Shown: positions 26,269 through 38,514 of the stretch, in pieces
How positions within the stretch are numbered: the first letter of the stretch is position 1
How the letters are laid out: every line of letters begins with the position of its first letter
NCBI RefSeq assembly: GCF_031755915.1
Contig: NC_083379.1
Span: 12,633,501-12,697,500, forward strand
Length of the DNA: 64,000 nucleotides
Source: Ziziphus jujuba
Lineage: Eukaryota; Streptophyta; Magnoliopsida; Rosales; Rhamnaceae
Direction: 5' to 3'
Position numbers and translations under genes: made by a program
Notes under the pieces: model-generated
What the model saw: the letters and a program-made list of their open reading frames with translations, nothing else
Databases searched by the model: none
Told to the model about the DNA's origin: nothing

Positions 26269-27914
26269 GGGAAGTTGGCCCATTGCTCACTTAAATAGGA
26301 TATAAATGGTAGATGCCCGTCCATCTTTAATATTTTTTATTTTACCCAGTTCTACCCATTATACCCATCAGTTAAAAAAAATTATAAAAACAAAACAGTT
26401 TCCTGAAAAAGCTTTTCCTCCTTCTCAATCGTGGCCTTTAGAACCCACATCTTATTTTACTCTGCAACCTTAGTCTTTTTCAAGCTTGTCTTCAAGCTCG
26501 TCTCTCTAAACATCTCGCAACCCTCCTTTTATTGTCTTCGTCTTCTTCAGTTTGAAAAATTTAGATTAGAATGCTATTTCTTTTTTTCTTGAGATAAAAG
26601 TCAAATGAAAGGCAAAAGAAATGATGAAGATAGATATTAACTAAATCTACAACTTCAAAATTCAAAGAAGGATATAAACTAACAACAAAATTTCCATTGA
26701 ATGTCTATCAAATTAAAAGTGCATTTCAAATAGAAGATGATATGAAAATCAAAATATCAAATCCATATTCAATTAGAGAGAAATTAGAAATCAAATTGAA
26801 TAAAAAAAAATAGCATTCTAATCTAGATTCTTCAAATTGAAAAAGACAAAAACATCGAAAAGAGAATGTCAAGTGAAACTTACACAAATTACGAGATTAT
26901 AAGAGAGAGAAGCTTGAAGAAGATAAAAACTTCATAGTATGTTTGGATAATGGTAAAATTAATAGGAATCTAATTTTTTTGTGAAAGAAATTATTATTTT
27001 TTTTATTTGGATATCTATTGTGAGGTGAAAAAATATGGATCCAGTGAATTAGATTATTATCAATGCAGAAAAATATTTGGGAAAGTTTTCTTATTAACAA
27101 TATGTTTGGATAAAGTTAAAGTTGGTGGGAATCTAATTCCTTTTGAAAAGTAATAACTTTTTTTTGTTTGGATATTTATTGTAAGGTGGAAAATATGGGT
27201 CCGGAGAATTAGATTCTCACCAATATAGGAAAATATATAGGAAAGTTGTTCCCATATATATAGGTGTCATTTTGAAAATCACAAAGAAAATAGTTTTAAA
27301 ATACATATTTATCCTTAATTTATTATACAATATTAAATTTAATTACTTATAAATCCCAATTTTCCTATTACTTACCAAACAAACCAAGAGAAAAATTAAT
27401 TCTTAGAAAACTAAATTTTAGAAAATTAAATCTTGAAAATTATTTTTCCTCTCAATTTTGATACTTCCCAAACGGGATCTAAATGTATTATTTTGAGAAT
27501 TTTAGAAAAAATAGTTTTAATTTTTTTTAAAATACATATTTACTCTTAATTTATTATATAATATTAAATTTAATTACTTACAAATCTCAACTTTTCTATT
27601 ACTCATCAAATATATCAGAAAAAAAATTAACTATTAAAAAATTAAATTTTAACAAATTAAATTTTAAAAATTAATTTTTTTTTAATTTTGATATTTTTCA
27701 AACACAACCAGACAAAAATAAAAGATGGATTTTAAAAGGTACGGTTGAAAGGTAGGAGAAGCTTTTTTCCTAATATTGTTTTATTTTTTAATTTTTTTAA
27801 TCAAGAAGTACAACAGATAAAGAGAGGTATCACAAAAAACAAAAAATATAGTAGGGATGAGTGGGCATCTACAGTTTACATCCCTATTTAAATGGGGAAT
27901 GGGCCAATTTTTCG
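26269..27914. mobile_element. Non-autonomous MULE-like element with a 9-bp target-site duplication
   Basis: TATTGATTA occurs at 26260-26268 and again at 27915-27923. The enclosed 1,646 bp starts GGGAAGTTGGCCCATT and ends with its near inverse (AATGGGCCAATTTTTCG). The inverted similarity continues inward for hundreds of bases, including the GTAGATGCCC/GGGCATCTAC pair near 26310 and 27870 and the AAAAAGCTTTTCCTCC region near 26405 and 27755. It resumes as a pair of arms at 26465-26590 and 26803-26930. A 9-bp duplication with long TIRs is the MULE hallmark. No transposase is encoded. Confidence 0.8.
26935..27715. repeat. Repeats nested inside the right arm of the MULE-like element
   Basis: This block interrupts the right inverted arm. 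It has two direct ~150-bp copies (26937-27090 and 27098-27250, each starting TATGTTTGGATAA) and then two ~220-bp copies (about 27261-27480 and 27488-27712, sharing TTAATTTATTATA and TTTAATTACTTA). The outer borders read TATGTTTGGAT and TTTCAAACACAACC, loosely inverted, suggesting a nested insertion. Family unknown. Confidence 0.6.
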
Positions 27915-27923
27915 TATTGATTA

Positions 27924-28560
27924 TTGTCAATGTCCAAAAGTTAAATGTGTGCCCGACCCAAATTGGAGGAAATTCCCAAAGGAAGGTGTCCAAAAAAGTG
28001 GTAAATCAAATCCACGAAATCATGAGGAAAAGCAGACTCAAGATCCAATGGATAATGAATAGAATGACAGAATCTTCAAAGTAAGGCCCGCTCCAATGTG
28101 CATATATATTTATATAATAAGACCTATGTTATGCAACATTAAAAAAAAAAAAAAAAAGACCTAGCTTATGTTTCTTTTTGGGAATAGAAGATCTAGCTTG
28201 TGTGATTGTGAATTTGTGTGGAAAAAGAGTCACATTTTAGCTATCAAAGTTGCTTCGAGATATTCACCAAAAAGGAAAATAAAAAAATAAAAAAATAAAA
28301 AGAAGAAATTGCTTTGAGTAAAAACTTCCTGACCTTAGCAGCCATGAAAAAAAAAAAAAAAAAGAAATTGCTTTGAGTAAAAACTTTCTGACCTTAGCAA
28401 CCGTAAAAAACTCCTTAGTCAAATCCCTTAAAGCCGGCCATTTTGTTCGTCTCAAAGAAAACAATATTTATTCTTTTTCATATTTTCTCCCTTTTTGACT
28501 TATCATAGAAATTCTCTTACTCTGGACAAAAATTAAAGTTTAGGATAAATCTATTACTAG
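27924..28560. other. Intergenic with a 60-bp tandem duplication
   Basis: GAAATTGCTTTGAGTAAAAA followed by CTTxCTGACCTTAGCA occurs at 28305-28344 and again at 28364-28404, separated by a poly-A run. No gene. Confidence 0.6.
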
Positions 28561-28790
28561 TAACAGGTTGATTAATAGATTTCAATATTTATAGAGGATT
28601 TTGCTACTCTTTGCTCAAAGATGAATTAGCTTTTTGGATGTTGAATCTACTACCTTAGCTACAGGAATTTGATCACTTGCATGTTCAAATCCAGGAAGCT
28701 TCCATATGCAAATCCGAAGCTCCTTGGAACCTCAAATGGGATCATCACACTAGCCCCCCCCTACCCCTCCACAAATTGTCCTCGACGCTT
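28560..28790 (-). mobile_element. Probable Ty3-gypsy 3'-end remnant (polypurine tract plus start of 3' LTR)
   Basis: On the minus strand, CGAGGACAATTTG and a G-rich tract (complement of 28754-28768) are followed by TGTGATGATCCC at 28749. This is the layout at the 3' end of many plant gypsy elements, where the last pol codons precede a polypurine tract and an LTR beginning TGTGATG. A TATAAATA lies about 150 bp into the putative LTR. No coding domain survives, so this is a suggestion. Confidence 0.4.
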
Positions 28791-28799
28791 CTTCTTTTT

Positions 28800-31567
28800 G
28801 ATTTGTTTGTTTTTATACATGGAAAAAGATATGTTACTTGAATAAGCATCAATACAGTTTCTTCTACACGTTAATTTTTTGACTTTAAAAGATGCCATTC
28901 AAATCAACAGTTGTAAACGATATGCCATGAAAGGATGAAAACCAAATGCAATGTGTAAGATAATGATATTTCAGTCATTCAAAAACAAACGAAATGGATT
29001 ATCTCTTAAAAGAAGATAAAAAGAAAAATGAATTGACATATAAAACAAAATAAAGAAAATAAAACTAAATCGAAATCGAAATTAATAATTTTATAATATT
29101 TTATTTAAAAAGCCAAAAAAAAAACAATGAATAGAATTGCTCTGCCAAAAAGAAAAGAGGAAATATGATTAAAAAAAAAAAAAAAGATTCACGCTCTTTT
29201 AGAGTTTCAACTTTATTACAGCTGTCAGTAAAAAGAGGAAAGCCTGCGTGCGCGGCCTCTCTTCAAAACACATAATTGAAATTGCAGTCAAACTTAATGA
29301 TTTCACGTGTTTCTCGTTTTGATTTGCTTCCAAATTTCAATCCCTTCCGTTTTACTCCTTCCCAACCTCTTTTTTGTTTTATTTTCAGATATTAATTTAT
29401 TAAATAATTTCTGTCCACAATAATAATAATAAATCATAAATAATTAATAAGCAATATGTCATGCTATGAATCCCCAAATGGGCCTTATAAGACACTTTAC
29501 AGTTCCTCATCATTGTATTTTTGCATTTCATGCATAAACGCATTCCTCACCAATCACTTCATACCATGATGATAAAATTTTAAAATTTTAGATCTATACA
29601 TATTTTAGCTTTGAATGATACTATTTATTTTATTTTTTTATTTTTTGTATTTTGCTTCAAAGTTGACAAATTTTAATATCCTTCACCTAAATCATTATTT
29701 CTCATCAATGTAATCCAATAAAATAATTATGAAAGTAATCATATACATTCAAATAAAAGAAATAGGTAAAATAGTTTTCAAACTAAATTAGATTAGATGA
29801 GTGTTGTCCAAACAGAAAAAAAAAAAACAAATTGGATGAGTTATTATTGTCAGTTTGAAACGTATGACTGATTGAATTGAATTATTTTGAAAGATAATTC
29901 CATACTATTTGTAATATAAGTTGTCAAAATTTATTATTTATACAGAAAATATAGGAATTTGAATCTTATTTTAATTCATCGAATAATAACTTTGTCATTA
30001 ATTTATTTAAAAAAAAATTAAAAAACACTATTTTTAGGTGCTAAAAACTAAAATCAACATTTTATATTGCACCACAACAGGCATAAAACTAAAAGGCTAG
30101 TAAAAAGAATTTACCAAAAAATAAAAAGCTAGTAAACGAAGGAAGACTTCAAGGTAAAAAGAAATAATGTTGACCTCACTCGCAAGCCGACAGTCTGCCT
30201 AATAAAACATATTGATTCCATGTTGGAAGGAGCAGGGTCCCACCTCTACAACACAGTGGCTTCACTAACAACCACAATGATATTCTTTTACATTCTCACA
30301 TCTCACTTCCTCCACGTTTCACTCCTGTGTTTTTGGGTCCCCATTTTTTGTTTGATTAAATTCATTTGTCTTTGCAGTATAAAAAGCATTCCCTCCCATT
30401 GGATTCTCATTATCAGAAATGGATATTGGGTCCCATTTTTAAAGTATATCCAAACTTGGTCAAAATCATAGTAACAACTGGTGCTCACTCACTCCTTGTG
30501 GACTGATCAAGACACTCACACATGAAAAATATAATTTAAAAATATATAAATACACATATACCTTTTTAATATATTAATTTTATGTATTTTTTTTAAGCTA
30601 ATCATGTGCTTAATGCTGATATGCCCAATCAAAACCATCAACAAAGCAAGGTTCAATTCACTTTTGAGTCTATTAATTTAAATCAACAAAAAGAAAAAAG
30701 AAAAAAAAAGAATCATTATAAAAGCTTACGTTTTTAATGTAAAATGAAAAAATAGATTTAATGAAAAGCCGAAAACAACTTGTTTAGAGGCCCTTTTCAT
30801 ACTTTTATTTTTTAGTTTCTATGAAGGCCACCTTCATACGTCAGAGAGAGAACGAGTCGCGTATTATTGTTTTTTTGGACAAGGTTAGGTGGCCGTTGAA
30901 ACATAACTCTAAATTGGAACTTGAAAAATCTCCGTGTTGCATTTAATGTTTTTGCAACCCTAAAAGCTAATCACACAAACTAATAGTTCTATGTAGGTCT
31001 ATACAACATAAAAACTTTTATTTATTGCAAGTTGGCTTGTGGAAGTTTCAATAGCTATTTCATTAGTCCACATTGATAGTCCAACTAAAAAATAATTCAT
31101 ATTAATTGAAAAATTAAATTATTTCAAAATTATTCGATGTCGGTCACTTTTATTAGGTCTTAAAGCTCTTTAATTGTCAATAGAAACAATCTCTAAAATA
31201 ATTCTCTTTCATTTCATTTGATTCATTAATTTATATTTAAGATGTTTATCATAAGCGTTTTTTCCTAATTATATATTATATGTTATAGGATATTATTAAT
31301 AGTTTAAGTGTTTATGTATTTTTATATATTTTCTTGCAATTTGTTTATATATTTTAGGACATCAATTTAGAATACATATTTCTTATAAAGAAGTACTCAA
31401 CTAAGTACAAGGATTCACGCTCAATAGTTTTCTAAAAAAAAAAAAAAAAAAGGATTCATGGTTAATATTTGTAGTTTAATACACACGCAAAAAAAGTAAA
31501 CTTCTTATGGCATTGGAAAAAAAAAAATGCTGTGATGCAAAATACTTTGAAATGTAATATAATGGTG
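28800..31567. other. Gene-poor AT-rich region
   Basis: Homopolymer runs (for example 29169-29186, 31434-31451). A somewhat GC-richer stretch at 30180-30430 reads open on both strands only for short distances. No feature supported. Confidence 0.45.
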
Positions 31568-31575
31568 GTGCAATG

Positions 31576-32307
31576 CAAGGTTTAAAATATTCGAAATTTT
31601 TTTCAAAATTTTCATTTTTTTTAAGGGATTGAAATAAAATTTAGATTCCAAATGGAAATAGATAGAATTTCCATAATATCCATCAAAATTTTTAAAATTT
31701 TGCCAAAATTTTCATAGAAATTTCAATCAAAATATCTACATCAAATCTCTAACAATTTATTTGACAACTATATTTAATAAAAGATCCTCATGATTGACAT
31801 GTTAATAATTACATAAAAAATTATTAAAGAGATATATATTTTAATAATTATTTTTTACATTTCACATTTCAAAATGAGAACGAGAAATATACTAATAATT
31901 TTCAATTATCTAAAAAATCTATAAATATTGAGATGATATTTATGTAATATAATATAATTATAATAATTGTTTTATCTTAATTAATAAACAATTTATCAAA
32001 TATATACTTTTTTATATATTTTTATTGATAATATTTTATTTATGATCATTATCGCTTACTATAAATTAAATTAATTAAGAGAAATATAATATCTATTTAA
32101 CATTTTTGTAATTTTTGTAATCAATTTGATAATTAATTGTTTAAAAAGCTAATACTAAAATTTAAATAAAAATTTTTATTTTTAAAAACAAATTTCCAAC
32201 AATTTTTATAAATTTTTATTGATATTAGATACTTTTCGGTATTTCTATGAAAATTTCTATACTTTGAACTTTTGATATTTTCACTGATATAAAAATTTTG
32301 AACCCTG
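31576..32307. mobile_element. hAT-like non-autonomous element with imperfect 8-bp target duplication
   Basis: The 732-bp insert begins CAAGGTTTAAAAT and ends with the near inverse ATTTTGAACCCTG, so the TIRs read CA(A/G)GGTT(T/C)AAAAT. Flanks are GTGCAATG (31568-31575) and ATGCAATG (32308-32315), 7 of 8 identical. CAGGGTT-type ends plus 8-bp duplications are hAT hallmarks. Neighbouring repeats at 32415-32514 preserve the uninterrupted sequence TAATGGTGCAATGTATCCTTC, an empty-site paralogue. The interior is AT-rich with no ORF. Confidence 0.72.
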
Positions 32308-32414
32308 ATGCAATGTCCTTCAACAAGTACTCACTTAACGTTAAGAGATATTCATGCTCAATAATTAAATTAAAATTTTTGTCATATAGTACAAAGGTGC
32401 TTGTCCCAAAAGTA

Positions 32415-32514
32415 TATATAATATAATGGTGCAATGTATCCTTCAACAAGTACTTGCTTAACGTTATATAATATAATGGTGCAATGTATCCTTCAACAAG
32501 TACTTGCTTAACGT
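32415..32514. repeat. Perfect 50-bp tandem duplication
   Basis: Two identical 50-base units (TATATAATATAATGGTGCAA... through ...TGCTTAACGT) at 32415-32464 and 32465-32514. A partial third relative flanks the hAT-like insert at 31555-31575 and 32308-32345. Confidence 0.9.
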
Positions 32515-32730
32515 TTAGCTAGCTTGTATAATTTTAGGCATAGAAGCGAGTTTGATCCAGCTTATTGGTTTCTATAAAAGCTCATTCATATATGTAGACG
32601 CATTATAACATTTTAACTTATTTTGGTGCACTTCCGGAAAAGAACCCCCCAACCCACCCAAAAAAAAAACAAAAAAGAGAGAGGATAAAAGCAGAAATAA
32701 AAAGGTCTGATACATTATTTTTGTTTGGGG

Positions 32731-32906
32731 AGACATGAAGAGGTTGCATACATTTATGCAATCTTTTTTTTTTTTTTTTTTTTCCTCCCTCACATGGAAA
32801 CATGTATCGGTAAAAATAAAAAAAGTTATTTATTTTTTTTGGACATGAAGAGGTCGGATGCATGTATGCTAACTTTTTTCCCCCTTATATGGATACACGT
32901 TCAGTT
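32731..32906. repeat. Diverged ~110-bp tandem duplication
   Basis: ACATGAAGAGGT(T/C)G..ATGCA, a T-run and ATGGA.AC.TGT recur at about 32731-32810 and 32843-32905. Confidence 0.65.
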
Positions 32907-32909
32907 TTT

Positions 32910-34570
32910 AGCCAATTGGGTGAGAAACCTAACCATAAACTTATATATATCATCATATTTTACATATAAAGTATGGAAATCATGTTATTTTTGTTGAATC
33001 GTTGTTTTAAAATAATAACTTTGTTATTAGGTTATTTAGAATAGAATCTAGATTTAAAAAAAAAACTTTAGAGCTGGTTAAACAGTTCTTTTGTAATTTT
33101 GGAAAGGTAGTTCTTCTCACCCTTAAAAACTTTATGATGTAATAGGCCTTCGATTCGGTTGGTTGAAGGGCTTTTATAGCTTAATTCCTTTGTAATTTAA
33201 GATGTCCAGTCAAAAAAAAAAAAAAAAGAAGATATTTCTAGCTAATTAATTAAAGTTTATATAATTAATTATTAAAAATGCATAACCCATTAAAAAAAGG
33301 AATTAAAAAGAAAGCCACACAATAATTCCCCAAATTATGATATGAGTTTTTTATATTGTCATATAACTAAAAAGAAAAAAAAAATCCTCACACTGTATTT
33401 AATATATATGTTTATTAATTATTAGATCCATCTAACAGTGTAGTTTCATCAAGGGGGTAACATATATATAATAAATTTATTGATATGTTCATTATACCAT
33501 ATTTTTTTTTAGTACACCAGCTGAATGAATGATATCACTAGGGTATCTTTACACAAATTTTGGCATCTAACTGCGTAAACTTTACAAACAATGTATCTGC
33601 ATATTACTTTTATTTTTACCTTTTTTTTTTGGGTAAAGCATATTACTTTATTTTGTTAGAGGTAAGCACGTGAAAAATCACTTATAATGTTTTGATAATA
33701 TCCCAAACTATATAATTTTTCTTTTCATGGAATATCTCTTAACCTAGTATCGAATCCATCCACTAGATAAGCTAGTCCATGGGTCTACAATCACTTTCAT
33801 AGTTGTACAAATCGTTGTTAGGGGTTTAACACTACCATATAAGCACCTTAGGGATGATTTAAATCGGACATGAACATTGAGAATAAGAGCAAAACCTTTT
33901 TTATTAGGACATTACAAAAGGTTGTAGGGTTGTGAACCTGTGGTGTCGTGTGGCTTGGGTTTGGGTTTTGTACATTGATTAGGGGAGTTATAAATGAGGG
34001 TTGAAGAAAGATAGTGGTGGTAAGACTTTAGGGCTTCGTTACCAATTTGAAATTTTTTATTTAATTGAGTGACTAAGTCAAATTGGAAACTAAAAATACC
34101 CCAATTGAAAGAAATTTTTTTAGAGAATCTAAATTGAATTTGCGTGAAACTAGAAAAAAAGAAAAAAAAGAAGTAATTTATTTAGGTTACAAATACATGC
34201 CAATGTAGTGTTTGCTTTTCAATTTAAGGTGTCAAATATATTTGTTACATGAGATATTTTCTCGTTAAAATAGAATATAAGCCTCCACCAACCTGTACCA
34301 AGCCCCAAATAGTTTTCATACAACACATTAAAATAGCTTGGTTAAAATATTCAAACTTAGTACTTTGAATTTAACTTTATTCCTAAAATTAGCAATAAAA
34401 TGTAACAAAAAATTCAGGAAAAAAAATTGTTTGATTTCGTTATTAATTACCTACAAATCAGGAAGCAGAGTAAGAAGTACTTCCTTTACAATGAGAAAAA
34501 CAATAATAAAACAACAAAGACAACATTTGTAAATAAAATAAGAAAAAAAACAATAAAGATAACAAACAAT
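32910..34570. other. Gene-poor AT-rich region
   Basis: No ORF supported. A stretch ending in an A-run at 33209-33226 could be a decayed retroposon tail, which I cannot confirm. Confidence 0.45.
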
Positions 34571-34582
34571 ATCCCTCTTGCG

Positions 34583-34592
34583 ATATATAAAC
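34583..34592 (+). promoter_or_regulatory. Candidate TATA box of the ERT2-like gene
   Basis: ATATATAAAC lies about 335 bp upstream of the ATG at 34921. The intervening C/T-rich segment is a plausible 5' leader. Confidence 0.45.
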
Positions 34593-34920
34593 AAACGACT
34601 TAACACGCCTTGTTCCCGTCAACCACTCCCAAAACACACGCGGCTGTCCCACCTTCAATTTCCTTTCAATTTCCCACTTCCCCCCATTAACTCGCTCACA
34701 CTTTCTCTCTCCCAACACTTTTCTTTTTCGTTTTCCAAATCTGCAACCCACCACCATCCCCATATAAAAGAATCCCACAACCCCCACCACTGTCCCAAAC
34801 GCCATGTAAATTCTTTCTTGTTCGCTGGAGAAGAAAGAAGAAGAAAAATCCTTCAAATTCTTCCTTCTGGTTTTTGTGGGTCTAAACCGAATTCTCAAAA
34901 AAAATTTCACAATTTAAGCT

Positions 34921-36429
34921 ATGCCGCTTCTTCCATGGAAGAAGACCGGCGTCAACCGGATTTCTCGGATCGTCGCCGATCTCCATTCCCCTAAACGCGG
35001 TAACTCGCTAGTTGTCGAAACCGGCTTCCCCACTTCTCTCGTAGACCTTTTCGTTAAGAACCGAGATCGTCTGAGAAAATCATCCAAGAAAAAGAAGAAG
35101 AAGAAGAAGAGCGGCTCCGATTTGGATTCGACGATTGATGTCCGTTTGATCGACGAGATTACTTCCCGTTCGCGTATCGTTTCGGAGAATTCGAGAGTTC
35201 GTGGTGTCGGGTTCGGGTCAAATTGCTGGAATTCGACCCGCTCCACCCAGGAGGAAGAAGAAGCCAGCCATGGCGGTGGTGATGGTGGTGGGCGGAGTGG
35301 GTATGGGTTTGTGGGTAAATCCAGAAATCCGAATCGGGTTTTCGTTGGTGCGTTTGATGATTTTGACGACGTCGATGAATCTGGCTGTGGCGATTCCAGG
35401 ACCGTTTTCTTCGCGGCGTTCAAAGTGTTTTTGATGGTGGTTTTGGCTTTGAGCACCAAGCAACTCGCTTTTGGAATCACATTGTCTGCTTTTGTGCTTC
35501 TGTTTCTCGAATACCTAGGCAAACGATTGGTTTGCTTCTTCAAACCGTGTTCAAACTCTAAGGTAAAGTTGAAATCTATGTTCCAATGGGTATTAACCTT
35601 GTTTTGGTTCAAGAACAATTCGTTGGTTCAGAAGGATTTCGATGAGGGTGAGAATTCCAACGCACTGATCGCAGAATCCGTTGATGGGTTCAAATCAAAT
35701 TATTGTTCTCTGGAAGAAATTGAGTTATTGGAACCCGTGAGTGAAAAACATGAAAAAATATCTAATACAGTTACTGAGTTTCAGTTCTCAAGCCGTGATA
35801 TGAAATTGGGTAGTTTGGATATGGACGAGAACACAAAGGCCGTGGAGGAGAGTGAAGTTTTGGTAGGAAAGAGCAAGCACGCTAGCAAGAGATCTAAGCT
35901 AAAAGCAAAGATCAAGCGCTTAGTTCCTAGGAGGTTGCGTGGTTCAAGTAAACCGAAAAAGGGTCAGGGGCATGATCATGATCAGCAAGAATCCAGCAAT
36001 GAAGTTTTTTTGACTCCCTTTGAAGATGAAAAATTGGGGATATCCAAAGAAGAGAAAGAGCAACACCAGGGGCATGAACAAGGGCAAGAAAGCGAAAACC
36101 AAAACAGAGTGGTATTTTGTTCACAAACTCATATTGAGCAAAAGAAGGAAGAAGAAAAAAAAGAAGTTGATGGTAGAAGTTCTGGTTTTGATGAACAATC
36201 ATGGGGTGGCAAGCAAGTTTCAATGCTTGATGTAAAGGAAGGAAAAGGTAAGAAAGGGATTTTGGGTTATCCAATTCTGTTTCTGATCGGACTTGCTGGA
36301 CTTGTTGGAGGTCGGATTGTTGCTCTGCTACTCACAATTGCTTGGTGTTTGATTTCGAAGTTGATAGGAACACAAATAAGGGGCATAAATATGACTCTGT
36401 TGAGGTCTTCTGTCACAATCACAAGTTAG
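34921..36429 (+). CDS. ERT2-like (ethylene-regulated nuclear protein-like) membrane protein, 502 aa
   Basis: Single-exon gene. The N-terminus (WKKTGVNRISRIVADLHSPK, then GFPTSLVDLFVKNRDRLRK at about 35-53) resembles the plant family annotated as ethylene-responsive nuclear protein ERT2; this is recalled, not searched. An eight-Lys tract (56-63) could be a nuclear signal. Hydrophobic segments lie at about 162-178 and 181-200 and in a C-terminal pair (about 447-482), so membrane insertion, perhaps nuclear envelope or ER, is likely. Between them is a hydrophilic, Lys/Glu-rich stretch (about 230-440) with a basic patch near 330. Molecular function is unknown. The start is the first ATG of the long frame, with a leader and TATA box upstream. 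Confidence 0.85.
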   Translation: MPLLPWKKTGVNRISRIVADLHSPKRGNSLVVETGFPTSLVDLFVKNRDRLRKSSKKKKKKKKSGSDLDSTIDVRLIDEITSRSRIVSENSRVRGVGFGSNCWNSTRSTQEEEEASHGGGDGGGRSGYGFVGKSRNPNRVFVGAFDDFDDVDESGCGDSRTVFFAAFKVFLMVVLALSTKQLAFGITLSAFVLLFLEYLGKRLVCFFKPCSNSKVKLKSMFQWVLTLFWFKNNSLVQKDFDEGENSNALIAESVDGFKSNYCSLEEIELLEPVSEKHEKISNTVTEFQFSSRDMKLGSLDMDENTKAVEESEVLVGKSKHASKRSKLKAKIKRLVPRRLRGSSKPKKGQGHDHDQQESSNEVFLTPFEDEKLGISKEEKEQHQGHEQGQESENQNRVVFCSQTHIEQKKEEEKKEVDGRSSGFDEQSWGGKQVSMLDVKEGKGKKGILGYPILFLIGLAGLVGGRIVALLLTIAWCLISKLIGTQIRGINMTLLRSSVTITS

Positions 36430-38510
36430 GAAGATTTGTGGGGAGCTTTGTGTTTTTGCGCTGATGTTGTTGTTGTTTGTAGTCCTTCTGATATAGTGTT
36501 CTTCAAGTCTCAGGCTCTATTGAGAAGATAAGAGATTACAGTAAAAAGCCAACTCTTGTGTTGGTTAAACTAAACAAAGGTGTTGTTGTAACCAAAACTG
36601 TAAATTTTTACATAATACAATTTATATAGCAGAATTCTTCTTTGCTGGAAATTGCATATTTTATGAAGCTCGCTTTTGGATTTTTACGCTTCTTCTATTT
36701 TAGTTTGTCTTTATAAAGTTTGCCAATTCACTTTATACTCTAGTTTTATATGCTTTTTAACTGGATTGTCTTTCTAGTTCTCATATTCTTTGTCTGTAAT
36801 TTTTTCTTTTTTTCCTTTTCTGTGTTTTGGAAACATTTTGATATGTACTTCCGATTCAGATGAAATTTGTGAGATTCCATAATTTATTCCTTTGAAAAAG
36901 TGTTTGTTATGGTAGATTCCTTTGAAAAAGTGTTGTTAGGAGAAAATAGGTAAGTCGTATGTCAATTAATCTTTAATTTCTTCAATTTGAAGATTTGTAC
37001 ATGAAGAAAGCAATATTGTTATACTCAAATCTCATATATATTTTAGTCCCTATTTGGGAAAACTCAAGTGTGTTTAAAGTATGTTTGTGTTCAATACTCC
37101 TTATAAGTATGTTTGTGTTCCATATTCATTATTCCTCAATGTCTTTAACATATACCTGTTTTAATATTGATTAACCCATAAAGGTTCTAGACTGTTCTTC
37201 GCAGACTATTTGATATTTAAAAACCCAATTAATTAAATTAATACAGATATAAATAAGTCATAATCAAAATAAGGTTTACTTTATTTTATTAAAATAAAAT
37301 TCATTCTTAATAATCATTGATGATCATTGAATTACATTAAAGTTAAAATTTAAAATATAAAAAAATGGTTGAATATGGATTTTATAATACATTAAAAATT
37401 TATTTAAAAAAAATAAAACCTATCAAATAAATATAATATTAAATCTCAATTTTTAAAGATTAAAAAAGAAAAATCAAATATTGATCCTGGGTTTTATTTG
37501 AGTATGACTAATATATATGTAAATAGTAATGATTAGTGAGTTATGTAGTTTACTTTTATTATTATTGGCTACCTAAAAATAGGATCAACAAATCATATGA
37601 AACAATATTAATTTAAAGTACTGTTTTATTTTTGTCTTATAATATTAAAGTCCTAGTAAAGGAAAGTAATCTTTTAATGAAAGCTAATTAAATTTATATA
37701 AAGTATTTGAATAACATTGGGTTGTTCTTTAGAAAAAAAGAAGAAGAAGAACATTTTATGCATTTACATCTTTACTCTTATTTAATTTTGTATCATATAA
37801 ATATTTAATATTATAAAATATGTAAAATAGTCCATTAGATTAAACATCTTTATATATATATATATAAATATAAAAATATTGAAATGATGTTTTTCTATTG
37901 GAGTATATGCTATTGTGAATTTTTATATAAAGTAGTTTTATACACAATATCTTTACAAAAAAATATTTGATAATTTAAAACAAATAAATTACAAAATGGG
38001 AATATAATATGTATATTATTAATAAAAATAATATTGTAACTAAAGGCATAAAACAAACTTGGTTGGAGAAGCATGTCCAAAGATGTTGTCCTAAAACCTT
38101 TATAGCCTTTTCTCGTGCAGGCTATAATGGTTTGCAAAGACAGCAAAATATGATCCCAAAGCATTTCAATCTAAGGCTTTTAAAATTTAATTTAGTTTAT
38201 TTAATTGTTCATCATTATTATTGTTTTTAGTTTAACTTAATTTTAAAATTTTTTTAATTATTAAGTCATTCAAATCTTTCCAATTACTTTCTTCAGTAAT
38301 TAATACAATCCTTTAAGTGTTTTAATCTTATTTAGTGCAATTTGATTTTTTAAGTTGTTTTTAATTTGAGATGGCACGCTCACATACAAAGAGATGATAG
38401 GTAGTTGGAAAATTATCAACACATTCTTTTGGCATGTCCAATGGAACTTCTAGTTCAACCAAGGATAATGGTGTAGACTCAATCAAAGATTCAAGAAACC
38501 GACACCCACC
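36430..38510. other. Downstream flank and intergenic DNA
   Basis: The 3'UTR of the ERT2-like gene is expected in the first 200-300 bp. A 23-bp repeat around ATTCCTTTGAAAAAGTGTT occurs twice near 36887-36940. The rest is AT-rich, without genes. Confidence 0.45.
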
Positions 38511-38514
38511 ACAT

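Noticed and set aside
30180..30488. ORFs on both strands upstream of a T-rich region
   Set aside because: Hydrophobic, Phe/Leu-rich translations typical of T-rich DNA; no motif.
33090..33226. Possible LINE or SINE 3' end with an A tail
   Set aside because: Only a poly-A run and moderately complex upstream DNA; no reverse-transcriptase remnant or target duplication seen.
34578..34994. 138-codon ORF overlapping the ERT2-like start
   Set aside because: It is in the leader, out of frame with the main ORF and of low-complexity Pro/His/Ser composition. At most a uORF artefact.
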